From Paraglomus occultum (Eukaryota > Glomeromycota > Glomeromycetes > Paraglomerales > Paraglomeraceae): a stretch of 17,984 nucleotides of DNA. The notes under the pieces are model-generated. The model ran no database searches. It had not been told where the DNA came from and worked only from the letters and a program-made list of their open reading frames with translations. The translations under genes were made by a program, and so were the position numbers. This document shows positions 8,210 to 17,984 of this stretch, one piece after another; within the stretch, counting starts at the first letter, position 1; each line of letters starts with the position of its first letter. The DNA is taken from positions 1 through 17,984 of the forward strand of contig CAJVPJ010000728.1 in the NCBI GenBank assembly GCA_910592205.1, written 5' to 3'.

Positions 8210-10321
8210 CCAATATCAACACGCAAGTCACGGAAGGAAAAGGAAAAGTCGGACGAAAAGCCTCAAATTGCACAAATAGACGACGAGAGGAAGGAGGGAG
8301 AGTTAAGTGAAACCGAATCAGTGGAAGCTTATTCACCGACTAAAATTACTCAGCTCAAACATGAGACTAACGATAGAAGTGAGTAACAAAGTTTGTTGTT
8401 GTGAATAGTTTGACCACGGAAGTCCTTAGCTTCCGCCAAACATTGGCGGCAATGGAATAGCACCTCAACAACTGTGTCCCCAGTTACTTCCTCCTCAACC
8501 CCCCTCTTCAACCAGCAACACCGTCTATTCCACTTCAATCAGCGGCTTTGTCTCGAACACTATCTGCTACACTGGCGCAACCGCCATCAACGACGCGTCT
8601 GACAATGCCACCTATTACATTTCAGGTGTAACTACCATTTACTTCTGTTAAAATACTCTGCAAAAGCATGAGTCATTGTGGGTCTTCTCAAACACAGGGA
8701 CAGAAAAAAACCTAAACCCCACCGAACAGTTAACTTTTTCTTTTTGGGCGGCTGGACAAAATACTGACCAGCAGGAAAGATTAGAACGTAAGGCCGAACA
8801 CCAAAAAAGATGGAAAATTTAACTAGATTCCAAACGGCGCGGCTATCTCTGCTGCTCTTCGAATTCAACTGCACAGACGATACCACCACTTGCTACCCTT
8901 CAGCTATCATCTAATGCACTTCAGACAAAGCACACTTTACACCTCAATCAGAATTATCGTATGCTCCGCCACCGATACGGCAATCATTTACTATAAGCCG
9001 TTGTCCGCTTCGTCTCATCTACCAGCACTACTATCTATGGTTCAATCAAAACCATAATCTGTTCCGACTCAGACACAATCATCATCTCCCAGGTGCAAAA
9101 ACTCACGCTCTCCGCACGTCTTGTCTCATTCTTAGCTGCCTACTAACAAACATGCCTAGTATGTGTGGCACGTATTTCGGAATTTGTCCATAGGAGTCAC
9201 TGTAACGTAAGTTTACTGGACATAAACGCGCTTTTGTGATATACTGTTAGCTAATTAAATTCTATCCTTTACAAGGAAGCGCGGATATGTGTTTATCGAT
9301 AATACGACCGTGCTGCAGTTCGGCAATAGTGATAGTGAAAAGAAGAAACTCGTAGACGAGTCACATGATAACCAACTAAATATGAAGACAATGAACTGAT
9401 CGTCGGAAGGAAAAGGTGTGTTTCCACCTAAGTCAATATGTGACAAGACTTTCTTTAATTATCATCATTACACAACACTCATTATAATATTTTATATTTG
9501 TGTTCAACAGTTCCTCCTCCAAAACAAGCACCACATTTACCAACACTTGCAGAATGTCTTCGTATGTACATGTTTACGTTTATCAATAATTGTTAGAGTA
9601 TTCATGAACCGCTGTTCATTATCCTCTTTCATCAATCAGCATTTGAAGATATTCCATCGTCAGGACCTCTATCACCGATACCATTACCTCCATCACCGAT
9701 ACCATCACCTCCATCGCCGACACCATCACCAATTCCATCATCATCGACTTCATCTGGCTTACCCCAGGAATTTACCTACACGAAGAACGAATACGAGATT
9801 GCAACCTGGGTCTCCGATTATAAACGCATACTGGACCTTGCTATCTCAATTCGAAAGCGAAGAGACAGAGAATTGATGATGATAGCGAAGACGATGACGT
9901 TGGAAAATAATAGGGTGAGCACGCTAATCATATAACTACTGTGTATTTTTCTAGTATTAATGTTGGCAATCTGTAATAGCGTGAGATAGAAGATCGTCTG
10001 TATGTGGATGTTTTTAATAATAGATTGGTTGGTTCTTTTATTACAAATATGGTGTCCTTTTTCAATCAACTGACTAGACAAAATCGGTAGCGCTTGTAAA
10101 CCTTTCGAATGAAAGAGGCCGAATCAGTGAGAGACTTTAGAACTCATTTAACGAAATTCTGCAAGTTGCGAGTTAGTTGTGTGACATTACGTCGGCACTT
10201 ATCGAGAGAAAATGCAGGTCGATATCGGCGTTAAGGATATTGTCTTGCAACATGGCATGACCTTTTGTTCGAAATTGAGTTATTCAACGATGATCTTAAT
10301 TATAATAAGAACTTGAGACAG
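8210..10321 (+). pseudogene. unrecognised multi-exon proline-rich coding sequence with in-frame stops
   Basis: Phase-compatible exons can be chained: ~8210-8378 (charged, DDERKEGELSETESVEAYS), 8516-8625 (TPSIPLQSAALSRTLSATLA...TMPPITFQ), from 8775 (ERLERKAEHQKRWK, then TAA at 8820), 9160-9206, 9276-9415, 9511-9561, 9640-9914 and 10118-10321. Donors are good (GTGAGT, GTGTAA, GTAAGT, GTGTGT, GTATGT, GTGAGC, GTAAGT), and TACTAAC precedes the 9159 acceptor. Later exons read KRGYVFIDNTTVLQFGNSDS, VPPPKQAPHLPTLAE, a PSP/PIP-rich linker, then YEIATWVSDYKRILDLAISI and YCLATWHDLLFEIELFNDDL, probably helical. Stops interrupt the frame at 8820, 9397 (TGA) and 10232 (TAA). I do not recognise the family. 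It could be a dying host gene or an accessory ORF of the adjoining transposon. Exons between 8822 and 9159 are unresolved, and the first exon is uncertain. Confidence 0.55.
9640..9914 (+). other. best-supported exon of the unrecognised proline-rich gene
   Basis: The acceptor is pyrimidine-rich (TTCATCAATCAG) and the donor is GTGAGC. The 91-codon frame has no stop. It starts with FEDIPSSGPLSPIPLPPSP, continues as a Pro/Ser linker of PSP and PIP motifs, and then switches to a charged region (LPQEFTYTKNEYEIATWVSD, then RKRRDRELMMIAKTM). The switch from linker to folded-looking sequence in one frame is strong evidence of coding. A longer frame in another phase here, rich in His and Arg, is its shadow. 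Confidence 0.65.
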
Positions 10322-10636
10322 GTAAGTTCCAAATATGCATAATGAACGTAGTGTTGTCAAAAAGGCAATAATGATGTACTCGGGTAATAATAATATTATA
10401 TTGTTCAATTGAGAGACAAGGATAACAATAATAAAATACTCGAACGATAGTATTGTTCGATTGCAGATAAAGAAATATCAGACGGTAGTATTGTTCGATT
10501 GATAATGTATTTGGGTGATAAAAGATTCAAGTGCGAGATAATAACAATGAAGTTGTACAAAATATTAGTTTAAAAAAGCACGCGCATTACATACGTTTGG
10601 TCAATAAACAAGTTTTTCTAACTTGTTATCGTACTA
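10322..10636. repeat. non-coding stretch with three diverged short repeats
   Basis: Between the two decayed coding regions, a motif close to 'gatagtattgttcgattg' occurs three times (about 10400, 10446 and 10484), with 'gataacaataa' and 'tactcggg/tactcgaac' words around it, giving an irregular tandem pattern of about 45-65 bp. The middle copy ends in TTGCAG, which could be the acceptor of a short last exon of the upstream gene (IKKYQTVVLFD, stop at 10500-10502), but this is weak. Confidence 0.4.
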
Positions 10637-13600
10637 TTATTACCGGTAGATGACAAGAGTGCGCATGCGAAAATTGAAACTTCGGGATATCTCTATAGAT
10701 ATAGGCCGAGAAAACCAAAGACAAAACCTACACGAAAAGCATCACATGAAAACGTATGTTTGAATATTTGACTGACTTAATCTTTAATGATACCCTTCAT
10801 CTAACTTTCTAAATTATCAAAGGCGTTTTATTTCAATCAATATGACGCTTCTCAGCGGCTGCGTGAAGAGTACAACAGAGAGTACGAATTTTTTGTCACT
10901 GTTTTACTGAAGTTAAAAATATTATTAAAGCAATTATTTACACCAGAGCCGACATTGAACAAGGGTCTGAATCCAGTGGTGTCGATTTAGAAATCGATGG
11001 GTATGACATTACTTTACTAACATTTCAATGACCGTAACCTGACTGTAGATTAATTCTATAATATTAATTGTTTAATAGCGAAAATTTCAATCAATACCCT
11101 GAGGAGGAGAATGATATTAATATGCATGATCTGAATGCTAAAACTTGTGATGAAGCATCACAAAACATGAACTCGTTTAATGGAGCTTATGGTCCTTACT
11201 TTCCAAATTTTACTGCTACCGTGCTTTTCATATGGGTGATTTGTACATGTCATAGCGCTTTGCCGTTTATTTAGAATGCTTTTAAATTCTTTACTAATAC
11301 GAATGTTATTTAGCAAAGATCTTGTGCAACACGAAGATTTTGTGATAGATGACATTGTGCCTACTAGCGGAATAGGTTGCCATTATCAAAAATTCGCAGC
11401 CATGAAATTAAAATAATAACGAAAAATACGCCATCAACTGCAATACCAACTAAAGATGCGTATACCATCTCATTGAGGGAAACAATAGAACGCATACTGA
11501 ACAACCCTCGACTCTGTTCTCAAATGTACTTCGGAAGCGGTATAGAAGTGGAAGAAACGACCGAATTTTGACATGGAGAAATTTGGAAGGAGTCTCCACT
11601 ATTTGGACAGAATACTTTAGATATCAACGGAGGTTATTATTTTTATATGTTTACTTGCTAGTATTTATCGACTGCTTTTATCGTGGTCTGCATAGCTTGA
11701 AAAATTAATATTCTATTACAGTCAAGAAATACAGCAAAACAAATACTCGATTATTTTATTGGAGACTATGACAACTGTCTAACTTAACTTTTTCTTAATT
11801 AGTCATTTATCATGCGGGTAGTTTCATAACTTGTCAACGACGAGTAGAATCACGATCTCAAAATTTTGTGGCCCGCATCAGGTCCATTGTGAAGTTTAAC
11901 GAGGGATTCTGCTTCAAAGTTGATGAGCTAGTCAGATATTCGAGAATACCAGGACACTAACATAGCGCAGCACGAGAAAATGCTCAAAATAAGGCATTAT
12001 GGTTAGTCGAAGGTTTTCCCTTAATAATAAGAAAAGAAGATGTGCGTGAAACAAGCGATAACCCAGAACCTGCAGAATATAATTTCATTGTAAATGAAAT
12101 TTTATATCATTTCAACAACTCTTGGAAAATACGGGGGAGATATATAAGAGGACTACCAAGTGAACGTATTATTGACGTACAACATCCTCCGCTGCCAAAT
12201 GTGCCAATAAGGAAATTTTTTTCTTGACATTTACTTGGATGACTTTGGAACGTATCGGAATGTTTATCACACTCTTGGGGGTGTCTATTTACAATTTGGA
12301 AACATGCTATTTAAACTAAGGAAACAGTTAAAGAATCATTTTTTACTTGGGTTTGTACCTTTCGGGGGTGATGTTTATGAATTTTTTGGGCTGCTTCGTA
12401 ATGAAATCAAGTCACTTGAACGCGGTATTATGATCAACACAGACAACGGAAATTATTGGGTTATTGGAGGGATACTGCAGATCTTCCGCAGGGAAATGAT
12501 CTTGCAGATATCAAAAGCACTGTGCAAATTTTGGTTGTCGTGCTTGCTTTGTGCATAAAGAACAATTAACTGACAGCCACTTTGACTATTTGGCTAATGC
12601 ACGCTTCAGTCATTTAACTGATAACCAATATGCAGAAGCGATGGTATTACCAACTATAACTGCAAGGGAACGATATGCTACTGAATATGGATAAGTTTGA
12701 TTCCACAGCCAGTTGAAAATCTAACGTGGGATCGTCATCTCGTGATGCATACCACGCAATGGGTGGTAAAACCCGTAGACTATTGTAACATTCAGTTTGT
12801 TGACTTCCGATGGTGAATCTGAATGGCTGCGTCATTGGAAGCTGATAACAAAACCATCCCGATGGTCTAAACTACCGAACCCGATCATGCATAGACAGAG
12901 TTTTATGTTTTCAGATGTATTGCAATTGGCTATGTTAACGCCATTTATTCTTCGACATTTCCTCACCTGGCGTTATATAAAAAGTGATATATTGCAATCA
13001 ATTAAACGACGTTTAAATTTATCACGTATTGATCAGGTACCAGCCAAGGTAATACAAGTCTGGGTAACTGAAGCAAAGGCGTGCCTTTAAAGTCTCTTTA
13101 AATAACAACGATCAACAAGATCTCAGCCATATCTTAAATGAACAAAGCCGCGTTCTGGTTGAGGTAAGTTCTAAAGCCTTTCGATACAAAAATGCCATAA
13201 ATTTTCTTTAACAGACAAAGTATTTAGGCATTTCCGGAGGATTTTCATAATCTGCCAAATCTCCATCTGAATGTTCATTTACCTGATGATGCAAAAAATT
13301 TCGCAACACGTCAGTAGGCGTAAAAGAATGGTTTATCGCATTTTTAAGGGGATGGTAGGACATACCAATCGCAAAAATGTAGAAATTGACTTTATGAGAA
13401 GATACAATACGATTCAAGCACTAAGACACTTGGTTGATGGATACCGCAGGTTCCAGCAAAAAATGTCTGAAAAATTATTGTCTGGCTGGTATGCAATCGA
13501 GGCACCATCACTAAAAGAAGAAAATAATGCGGATATCGAAGGTTTGAAAATTGTTATTATTATTATTACCATCATGCATTTGAGATGCACGAGTCTGTGC

Positions 13601-14436
13601 CACATTTAAATAAATTTTACTTTTTAAGGAACATCCCATGCCATTTCGCCGCTTGACCCTCATTTTGTCAATATAAAGTTGCACAAAAAATGGAACACTT
13701 TACAAATTGATGCCGCAGGATTTTCAAACCGATTTGATATTGATAATCCTCTGTATAAAGACTTTCCGCTGCATATTCAGATTATATGGGAATGACAGCA
13801 GCGGTGATGAACAAAGGTCTTGAGTACTACAATTACGTTTCCTATGATGTGATGAGGAAGTTGAAGCTAATGTGCGCTTGCATGTTGGAGATGTGATTGA
13901 TGTAAAAGAAGAGGAAGAGGGAAATTCGTTTGCGATAATTTAAGCAATTGTTCACCATAAGGCCAATAATGCAAACACGTATATATTTTTGGTAATTGAC
14001 TGGTTTCAAGCAATTGGTGGCGAAGATGAACTGTTGAACTGTTCGTACTATATGCTGCAGAAGGCAGAAGAAACGCGCTGGCGACGTGTATACCCGATGA
14101 CATTAATAGACCATATTTCAAATACTCATTTTTGCACTATAAGTTGCACGAACAAGCATGATGAGAATAGTAGACGTTATATTCGTAATGATTTTTTCTG
14201 TAATGCTGTATAATAAATGTTATAAACAAATACCAGCAAATGATATGTGGATTCCATATAATGTAATCTCACCGCATGATCAGTAATACAACCCTTTCAC
14301 CAACAGTTTGTTACGTCGGGGAAAAGGCGATTATCTACGCCTCGACGGTTTACTCGGTGTCGACTTGACTAAATTTCGATTTGCTAAACAGTTTGATTTA
14401 GACATAGAGGCATGTTATAATACTAAACTCATCTAA
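10637..14436 (+). mobile_element. decayed DNA transposon, Tnp2/CACTA-like transposase gene
   Basis: Successive frames spell one long protein whose order matches large fungal Tnp2-type transposases. Landmarks: KTKPTRKASHEN | AFYFNQYDASQRLREEYNRE (intron 10754-10822); NGAYGPYFPNFTATVLFIWV (exon from 11079); KDAYTISLRETIERILNNPR; FGSGIEVEETTEF, TGA, HGEIWKESPLFGQ; WLVEGFPLIIRKEDV; LDIYLDDFGTYRNVYHTLGG (about 12221-12280, probable first catalytic Asp region); LRKQLKNHFLLGFVPFGG; DLPQGNDLAD; FGCRACFVHKEQ; WSKLPNPIMHRQSFMFSDVL; NLHLNVHLPDDAKNFAT; RYNTIQALRHLVDG; and a C-terminus ending at TAA 14434-14436. There are at least eight frame breaks, including a slip in a T run at about 12215 and stops at 11569 and 13315. 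The CACTA assignment is from memory of family patterns. Terminal inverted repeats were not located, so the true ends are unknown. Confidence 0.75.
13840..14213 (+). pseudogene. BAH-like C-terminal segment of the decayed transposase
   Basis: Reading across frame shifts gives VEANVRLHVGDVIDVKEEEE, then FAIIQAIVHHKANNANTYIF, LVIDWFQAIGGEDELLNCSYY and RWRRVYPMTLIDHISNTHF. A 'hydrophobic-GD-hydrophobic-V' start, a central 'YIFLVIDWF' strand and a final 'RRVYP' segment resemble bromo-adjacent homology (BAH) folds. Stops (TAA near 13939) and shifts show it is no longer made. The BAH suggestion is an inference from pattern only. Confidence 0.4.
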
Positions 14437-14838
14437 TACACGTTGATGGTGTAACAGATCACGGTCATATAGATTAAATTATTAATTATTATTATTAAAT
14501 TAACAAAGTTGGAGAACCAATGAATGGACTAAATTACATGATTTTATAGTTTATTTGAAAGCCGAGATTTTATCGTTATGATTTTCTGGAACGACGACAA
14601 CGTATGACTTTTGGATATATCCAATCACAACTAAAGCTGCGTCTCATAGGACATCGGACATTACATAGGACATGCGCTTTTTTTTTGACACACTCTAAAC
14701 TTTATGCAAAAGGACAATTGAAAACTCTGCACCTTATGGGTGTAACGTGCCGTATTTTCTTTTTCGGTCTTAGCCATATCACGTGTTATTTATTGGTCAC
14801 ACACACTACTCAAACTTTCCGTCCTGTCGGCAACAAAC
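14437..14838 (+). promoter_or_regulatory. promoter region of the kinase-Sel1 gene
   Basis: This 400 nt gap contains no gene. An E-box palindrome CACGTG lies at 14780-14785 and an inverted CCAAT box (ATTGG) at 14792-14796, about 45-60 nt before the start codon. A run of nine Ts lies near 14680. The boxes are common motifs and their use here is inferred from position only. An 85-codon frame starting at 14604 has a chance-like composition and is not called. Confidence 0.4.
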
Positions 14839-17243
14839 ATGGCTTCTATTGTTTCAGATAAGGAATGGTTAAGGAAGAATATTGAAGATGGAAGCATTCG
14901 TTATTACCCTTTCAAGGACTTTATTGATCCGGTATGCATCGGCGGTGGAGGATATGGAGTAGTTTTCAAAGCAAAAGCAAAGACACTTGGTAGAACGGTC
15001 GCATACAAGCTCCTCCATTCACAAAATGAAGATGAGATGCTCAAAGACTTTCTCAAAGAGGTTTGGTACTTATAACGATGATTTAAATTTGGATGCTATC
15101 GTTACTTAGATTACGCAATTATATTTTAGCTCAAGATTCATCGCAAGGTTGATGACCATCTCAACATAATTCGATTCCTCGGAGTAAGTGAGGGTAAGCA
15201 TTGAACAGGTTTAGGTTGCGACATGTGATTATGACATTAATAGTAATAGTGGGCTTCCATTTCTTTCAATTAAAAAGATCCGGAAAAGAAATTTGTTATG
15301 GTCTTTGAATATGCCGAGGGCGGTTCATTGAGACGCTATTTATCAGATCCCTCTGTTGAATTGAATTGGCTTGCGAGATGTAAGCTTGGTATCAATATCA
15401 CTGACGGGCTACGATATCTTCATGAACTTGATATATTGCACAAGGATCTGGTAACTATCGATATTGTTATACAACAGCTCATAGTATCATGTTGTGTTGA
15501 ATATTTGACATTAATTTACAACTCTGTTATTAGTCTTCACATAATATATTAATCCATGCTGGTGTGGCCAAGATAACAGACTTTGGGTTGTCAGATCTTA
15601 TCATACAGCAAAAAAGTCATTCAAATATTCAAGGGACTCTTCCTTATCTTGACCCCAGATGCTTATATGACACCAACACTAAACGGGATAAAAAGTCAGA
15701 CATATTTAGTTTTGGAGTGGTATTATGGGAAATTTCGGGTGGGAAAAAACCATGTGATGGACTCCTGTCTTATACTGACATTGTAAGCTATAGGTTAAAT
15801 GGTGAACGAGATGCTCCAGTTCCAGAAACTCCTGAAGAATATATCAGACTATATTCAGCATGCTGGCATGATACACCTGAGATAAGACCATCATGTGAGC
15901 AGATTATTGATGACTTACACATGATAGCTCAACTCACAACAGCTTCAGAGCATCCATTGTCTGATGGGGTGTCAAGTAAATACCTGGAAGAGTTAGTCAG
16001 AGGCAAAAGTCAAGAACAGATTGCTGATTCAATCAAAAACTGGTTAGCACATAATGGTTATTATCAACACCAACATCCTCCTATTAAAAAATTCAAGGAT
16101 CATATAGATTGTGGCCAATGTTTTTGGTTAATTGGTTTCTTTTATGAATGTGGAATAACAGTTACCAAAAATCTTAATCACGCTGTCTATTGGTATGAAT
16201 TATCAGCAGGAAAGAATCATGCTGTTGCACTAAACAAGCTTGGTAATTGCTATAACCTTGGAAATGGAGTAGAAAAAGATAATAAGAAGGCAGTTGAATT
16301 ATATCAAACAGCAGCTGAACAAGGTTATGTAGCTGCACAGTGTAACCTTGGTTATTGTTATAGCCATGGAATTGGAGTAGAGAAAGATGATAAGAAGGCA
16401 GCTGAACTATATCAAAAAGCAGCTGAACAAGGACATGCTTTTGCACAATATAGTCTTGGGAATTGTTATAGGAATGGAATTGGGGTGGAACAAAATGATG
16501 AGAAGGCAGTTGAATTGTATGAAAAGGCAGTTGAACAGAGCAATGCTAATGCACAATATAGTCTTGGTGACTGTTATAGAAATGGAATTGGGGTAGAACA
16601 AAACTATGAAAAGGCAGTTGAATTATATAAAAAGGCAGCTGAACAAGGACATGCTAATGCACAATATAATCTTGGTGATTGTTATACTTTTGGAGTTGGG
16701 GTAGAAAAGAATGATGAGATGGCAGTTGAATTATATCAAAAAGCAGCTGAACAAGGGCATGCTTCTGCACAGTACAATCTTGGTGTTTGCTATCAAAATG
16801 GTGTTGGTGTACAAAAAAATGATGAAAGAGCGGTTGAACTATACCAAAAAGCTGCTGAACAAAGAAATGCTGATGCACAGAATAATCTTGGCTATTGTTA
16901 TAGTTATGGTGTTGGTGTAGAAAAAGATGCTAAAAAAGCAGTTGAATTGTATCAAAAAGCAGCTGAACAAGGAGATGCTGGTGCACAGAATAATCTTGGT
17001 CATTGTTATAGAAATGGGGTTGGGGTAGAAAGAGATAATAACAAAGCAGTTGAATTATATCAAAAAGCAGTTGACCAAGAAAATATTAATGCACAATATA
17101 GTCTTGGTAACTGTTATGAAAATGGCATTGGAGTAGAAAAAAATATTATGAAAGCGGTTGAATTATACCAACAAGCAGCTGCACAAGGACATGCTGATGC
17201 ACAGCATGCCTTAATGACATTAAAAGTAGGAAAGAGGTATTAG
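14839..17243 (+). CDS. TKL-like protein kinase with C-terminal Sel1 repeats (4 exons, 722 aa)
   Basis: Exons: 14839-15060, 15130-15193, 15278-15450, 15534-17243 (2169 nt, one frame); introns of 69, 84 and 83 nt. ATG 14839 sits in a good context (AAACATGGCT). Kinase residues ~30-287: glycine loop IGGGGYGVV (34-42), ATP-binding Lys57 (VAYK), helix-C Glu74 (FLKE), catalytic loop HKDLSSHN (Asp152, Asn157), DFG (169-171), and the late RPS Arg of the C-lobe. All essential catalytic residues are present. The APE motif reads DPR (193-195), an unusual loss of its Glu. A linker (~288-347) leads to ten Sel1 repeats and a partial one (to ~717), the last nine full units being exactly 36 residues. The likely role is Ser/Thr phosphorylation in a signalling complex, with the Sel1 superhelix as the docking surface (inference). 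The first intron's donor, GTTTGG, is weak. A broken paralogue lies upstream at 6640-7772. Confidence 0.9.
16221..17192 (+). repeat. nine perfect-length 108 bp Sel1-coding tandem units
   Basis: Nine consecutive units of 36 codons, without any insertion or deletion, each encode A.AQY.LG.CY..G.GVEK...KAVELYQKAAEQG.; the last full unit ends at 17192 and a partial one follows. Words such as 'gcagttgaattatatcaaaa' and 'gcagctgaacaagg' recur nearly unchanged. A degenerate first repeat (GFFYECGITVTKNLNHAVYW) lies just before, and the array has no introns. Such arrays can gain or lose units by unequal exchange. Confidence 0.92.
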
Positions 17244-17907
17244 TGTATGAAACTACTATAAGTTATGTGTTATGTTACATTCTACAATACATGTTAACAT
17301 TTAGTAATTTATTAAAATATATGATCATCTGTTACCATACTAATACTGATATCAATAATTATATGTTACAATGTAGTGTACTGTATGTTCATATTGTCAA
17401 TGACATAATAAATAAATGATCATTTACTCACAGTTGATTTATATAGAAAAATGATTTGGACCCATTTCATGACTATAGTACCCTGAATTATTTACTTGTC
17501 TTATTGGGCTATTAATACCGTGTTATTTAGAAATTATATTTCAACGTATCAACAAAAATAAGTTTCTGGCTGTTGTTAACCGATAAGGTCTAATTACTGA
17601 TGAAATAAAGTCTGATTATTCCTAATTGTAAATAACCGTCGTCATTAGCGATCCATTATTGAAACTGATTTGTTCAACAAAAAGACCATAAATGCTTTAA
17701 ACTCTCATAACGAAAGTGAATAGAAAATACACGTTATACATCTCGTTTGCTGAACAGATGTTACTCAGTAAAAAAATTATGTTTGATACAACGGAGTGAT
17801 CAGAAAATCGACGATCGAACTGTGCTAATATATTATCGACTCGTAACGCATTTCTCTTCCGTGTTAAACTTCTGAGAAGAAAACTAATATAAGTGGAAGA
17901 GGGTAAA

Positions 17908-17909
<2 letters not shown>
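17244..17909. other. 3' flank of the kinase gene
   Basis: A candidate polyadenylation signal (AATAAATAAA) begins at 17407, about 160 nt after the stop. The rest is AT-rich without a convincing gene, RNA gene or repeat. Confidence 0.5.

Positions 17910-17984
<75 letters not shown>
17910..17984 (+). repeat. (TTA)25 trinucleotide microsatellite at the window edge
   Basis: Pure, uninterrupted TTA/ATT/TAT repeat of 75 bases running to the last base. The array reaches the edge, so its real length is unknown; the window may end where an assembly broke in the repeat. Confidence 0.95.

Noticed and set aside
8632-8889. 85-codon minus-strand frame inside the proline-rich gene region
   Set aside because: It overlaps a well-placed acceptor and exon on the + strand and shows no domain signal.
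9418-9876. 152-codon open frame rich in His, Arg and Tyr
   Set aside because: It is the shadow of the Pro/Ser-rich exon in another phase. The true frame has splice sites at both ends and a protein-like transition from linker to charged region.
10450-10502. tRNA-like B-box (GTTCGATTGC)
   Set aside because: No A-box, acceptor stem or cloverleaf could be drawn around it; the word belongs to the local micro-repeat.

Overview
The window looks like nuclear DNA of an early-diverging fungus, most likely a Glomeromycotina (arbuscular-mycorrhizal) species or a close Mucoromycota relative. This rests on four things: AT-rich sequence; genes split by short 69-171 nt introns with GT..AG borders and CTAAC-type branch sites; large families of Sel1-repeat proteins joined to BTB or TKL-like kinase heads; and a decayed transposase of a kind I associate with repeat-rich Glomeromycotina genomes. 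The assignment is by recognition and was not tested by a search.

Layout (all on the + strand). 1-151: possible 3' end of a gene running in from the left. 152-2497: non-coding AT-rich DNA with a diverged, partly tandem repeat family (about 1.0-2.0 kb). 2498-4183: two-exon gene for a BTB-BACK-Sel1 protein (504 aa). 5145-6067: five-exon gene for a small four-pass SCAMP-family membrane protein (185 aa), reconstructed here from split frames. 6640-7772: broken, truncated copy of the kinase-Sel1 gene. 8210-10321: unrecognised multi-exon, proline-rich coding sequence with at least three in-frame stops. 10637-14436: heavily decayed transposon coding for a Tnp2/CACTA-like transposase. 14839-17243: intact four-exon gene for a protein kinase with a Sel1-repeat tail (722 aa). 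17910-17984: (TTA)25 microsatellite reaching the window edge.

How the parts relate. Two genes carry different signalling heads, a BTB-BACK module (typical of Cullin-3 ubiquitin ligase adaptors) and a kinase, on nearly interchangeable 36-residue Sel1 tails. The pseudogene is a same-orientation paralogue of the intact kinase gene and keeps its intron positions, so it arose by DNA duplication. The two copies are now separated by about 7 kb of mobile or decayed sequence. The SCAMP gene appears to be an unrelated housekeeping trafficking gene. No CRISPR, rRNA or tRNA gene was seen.
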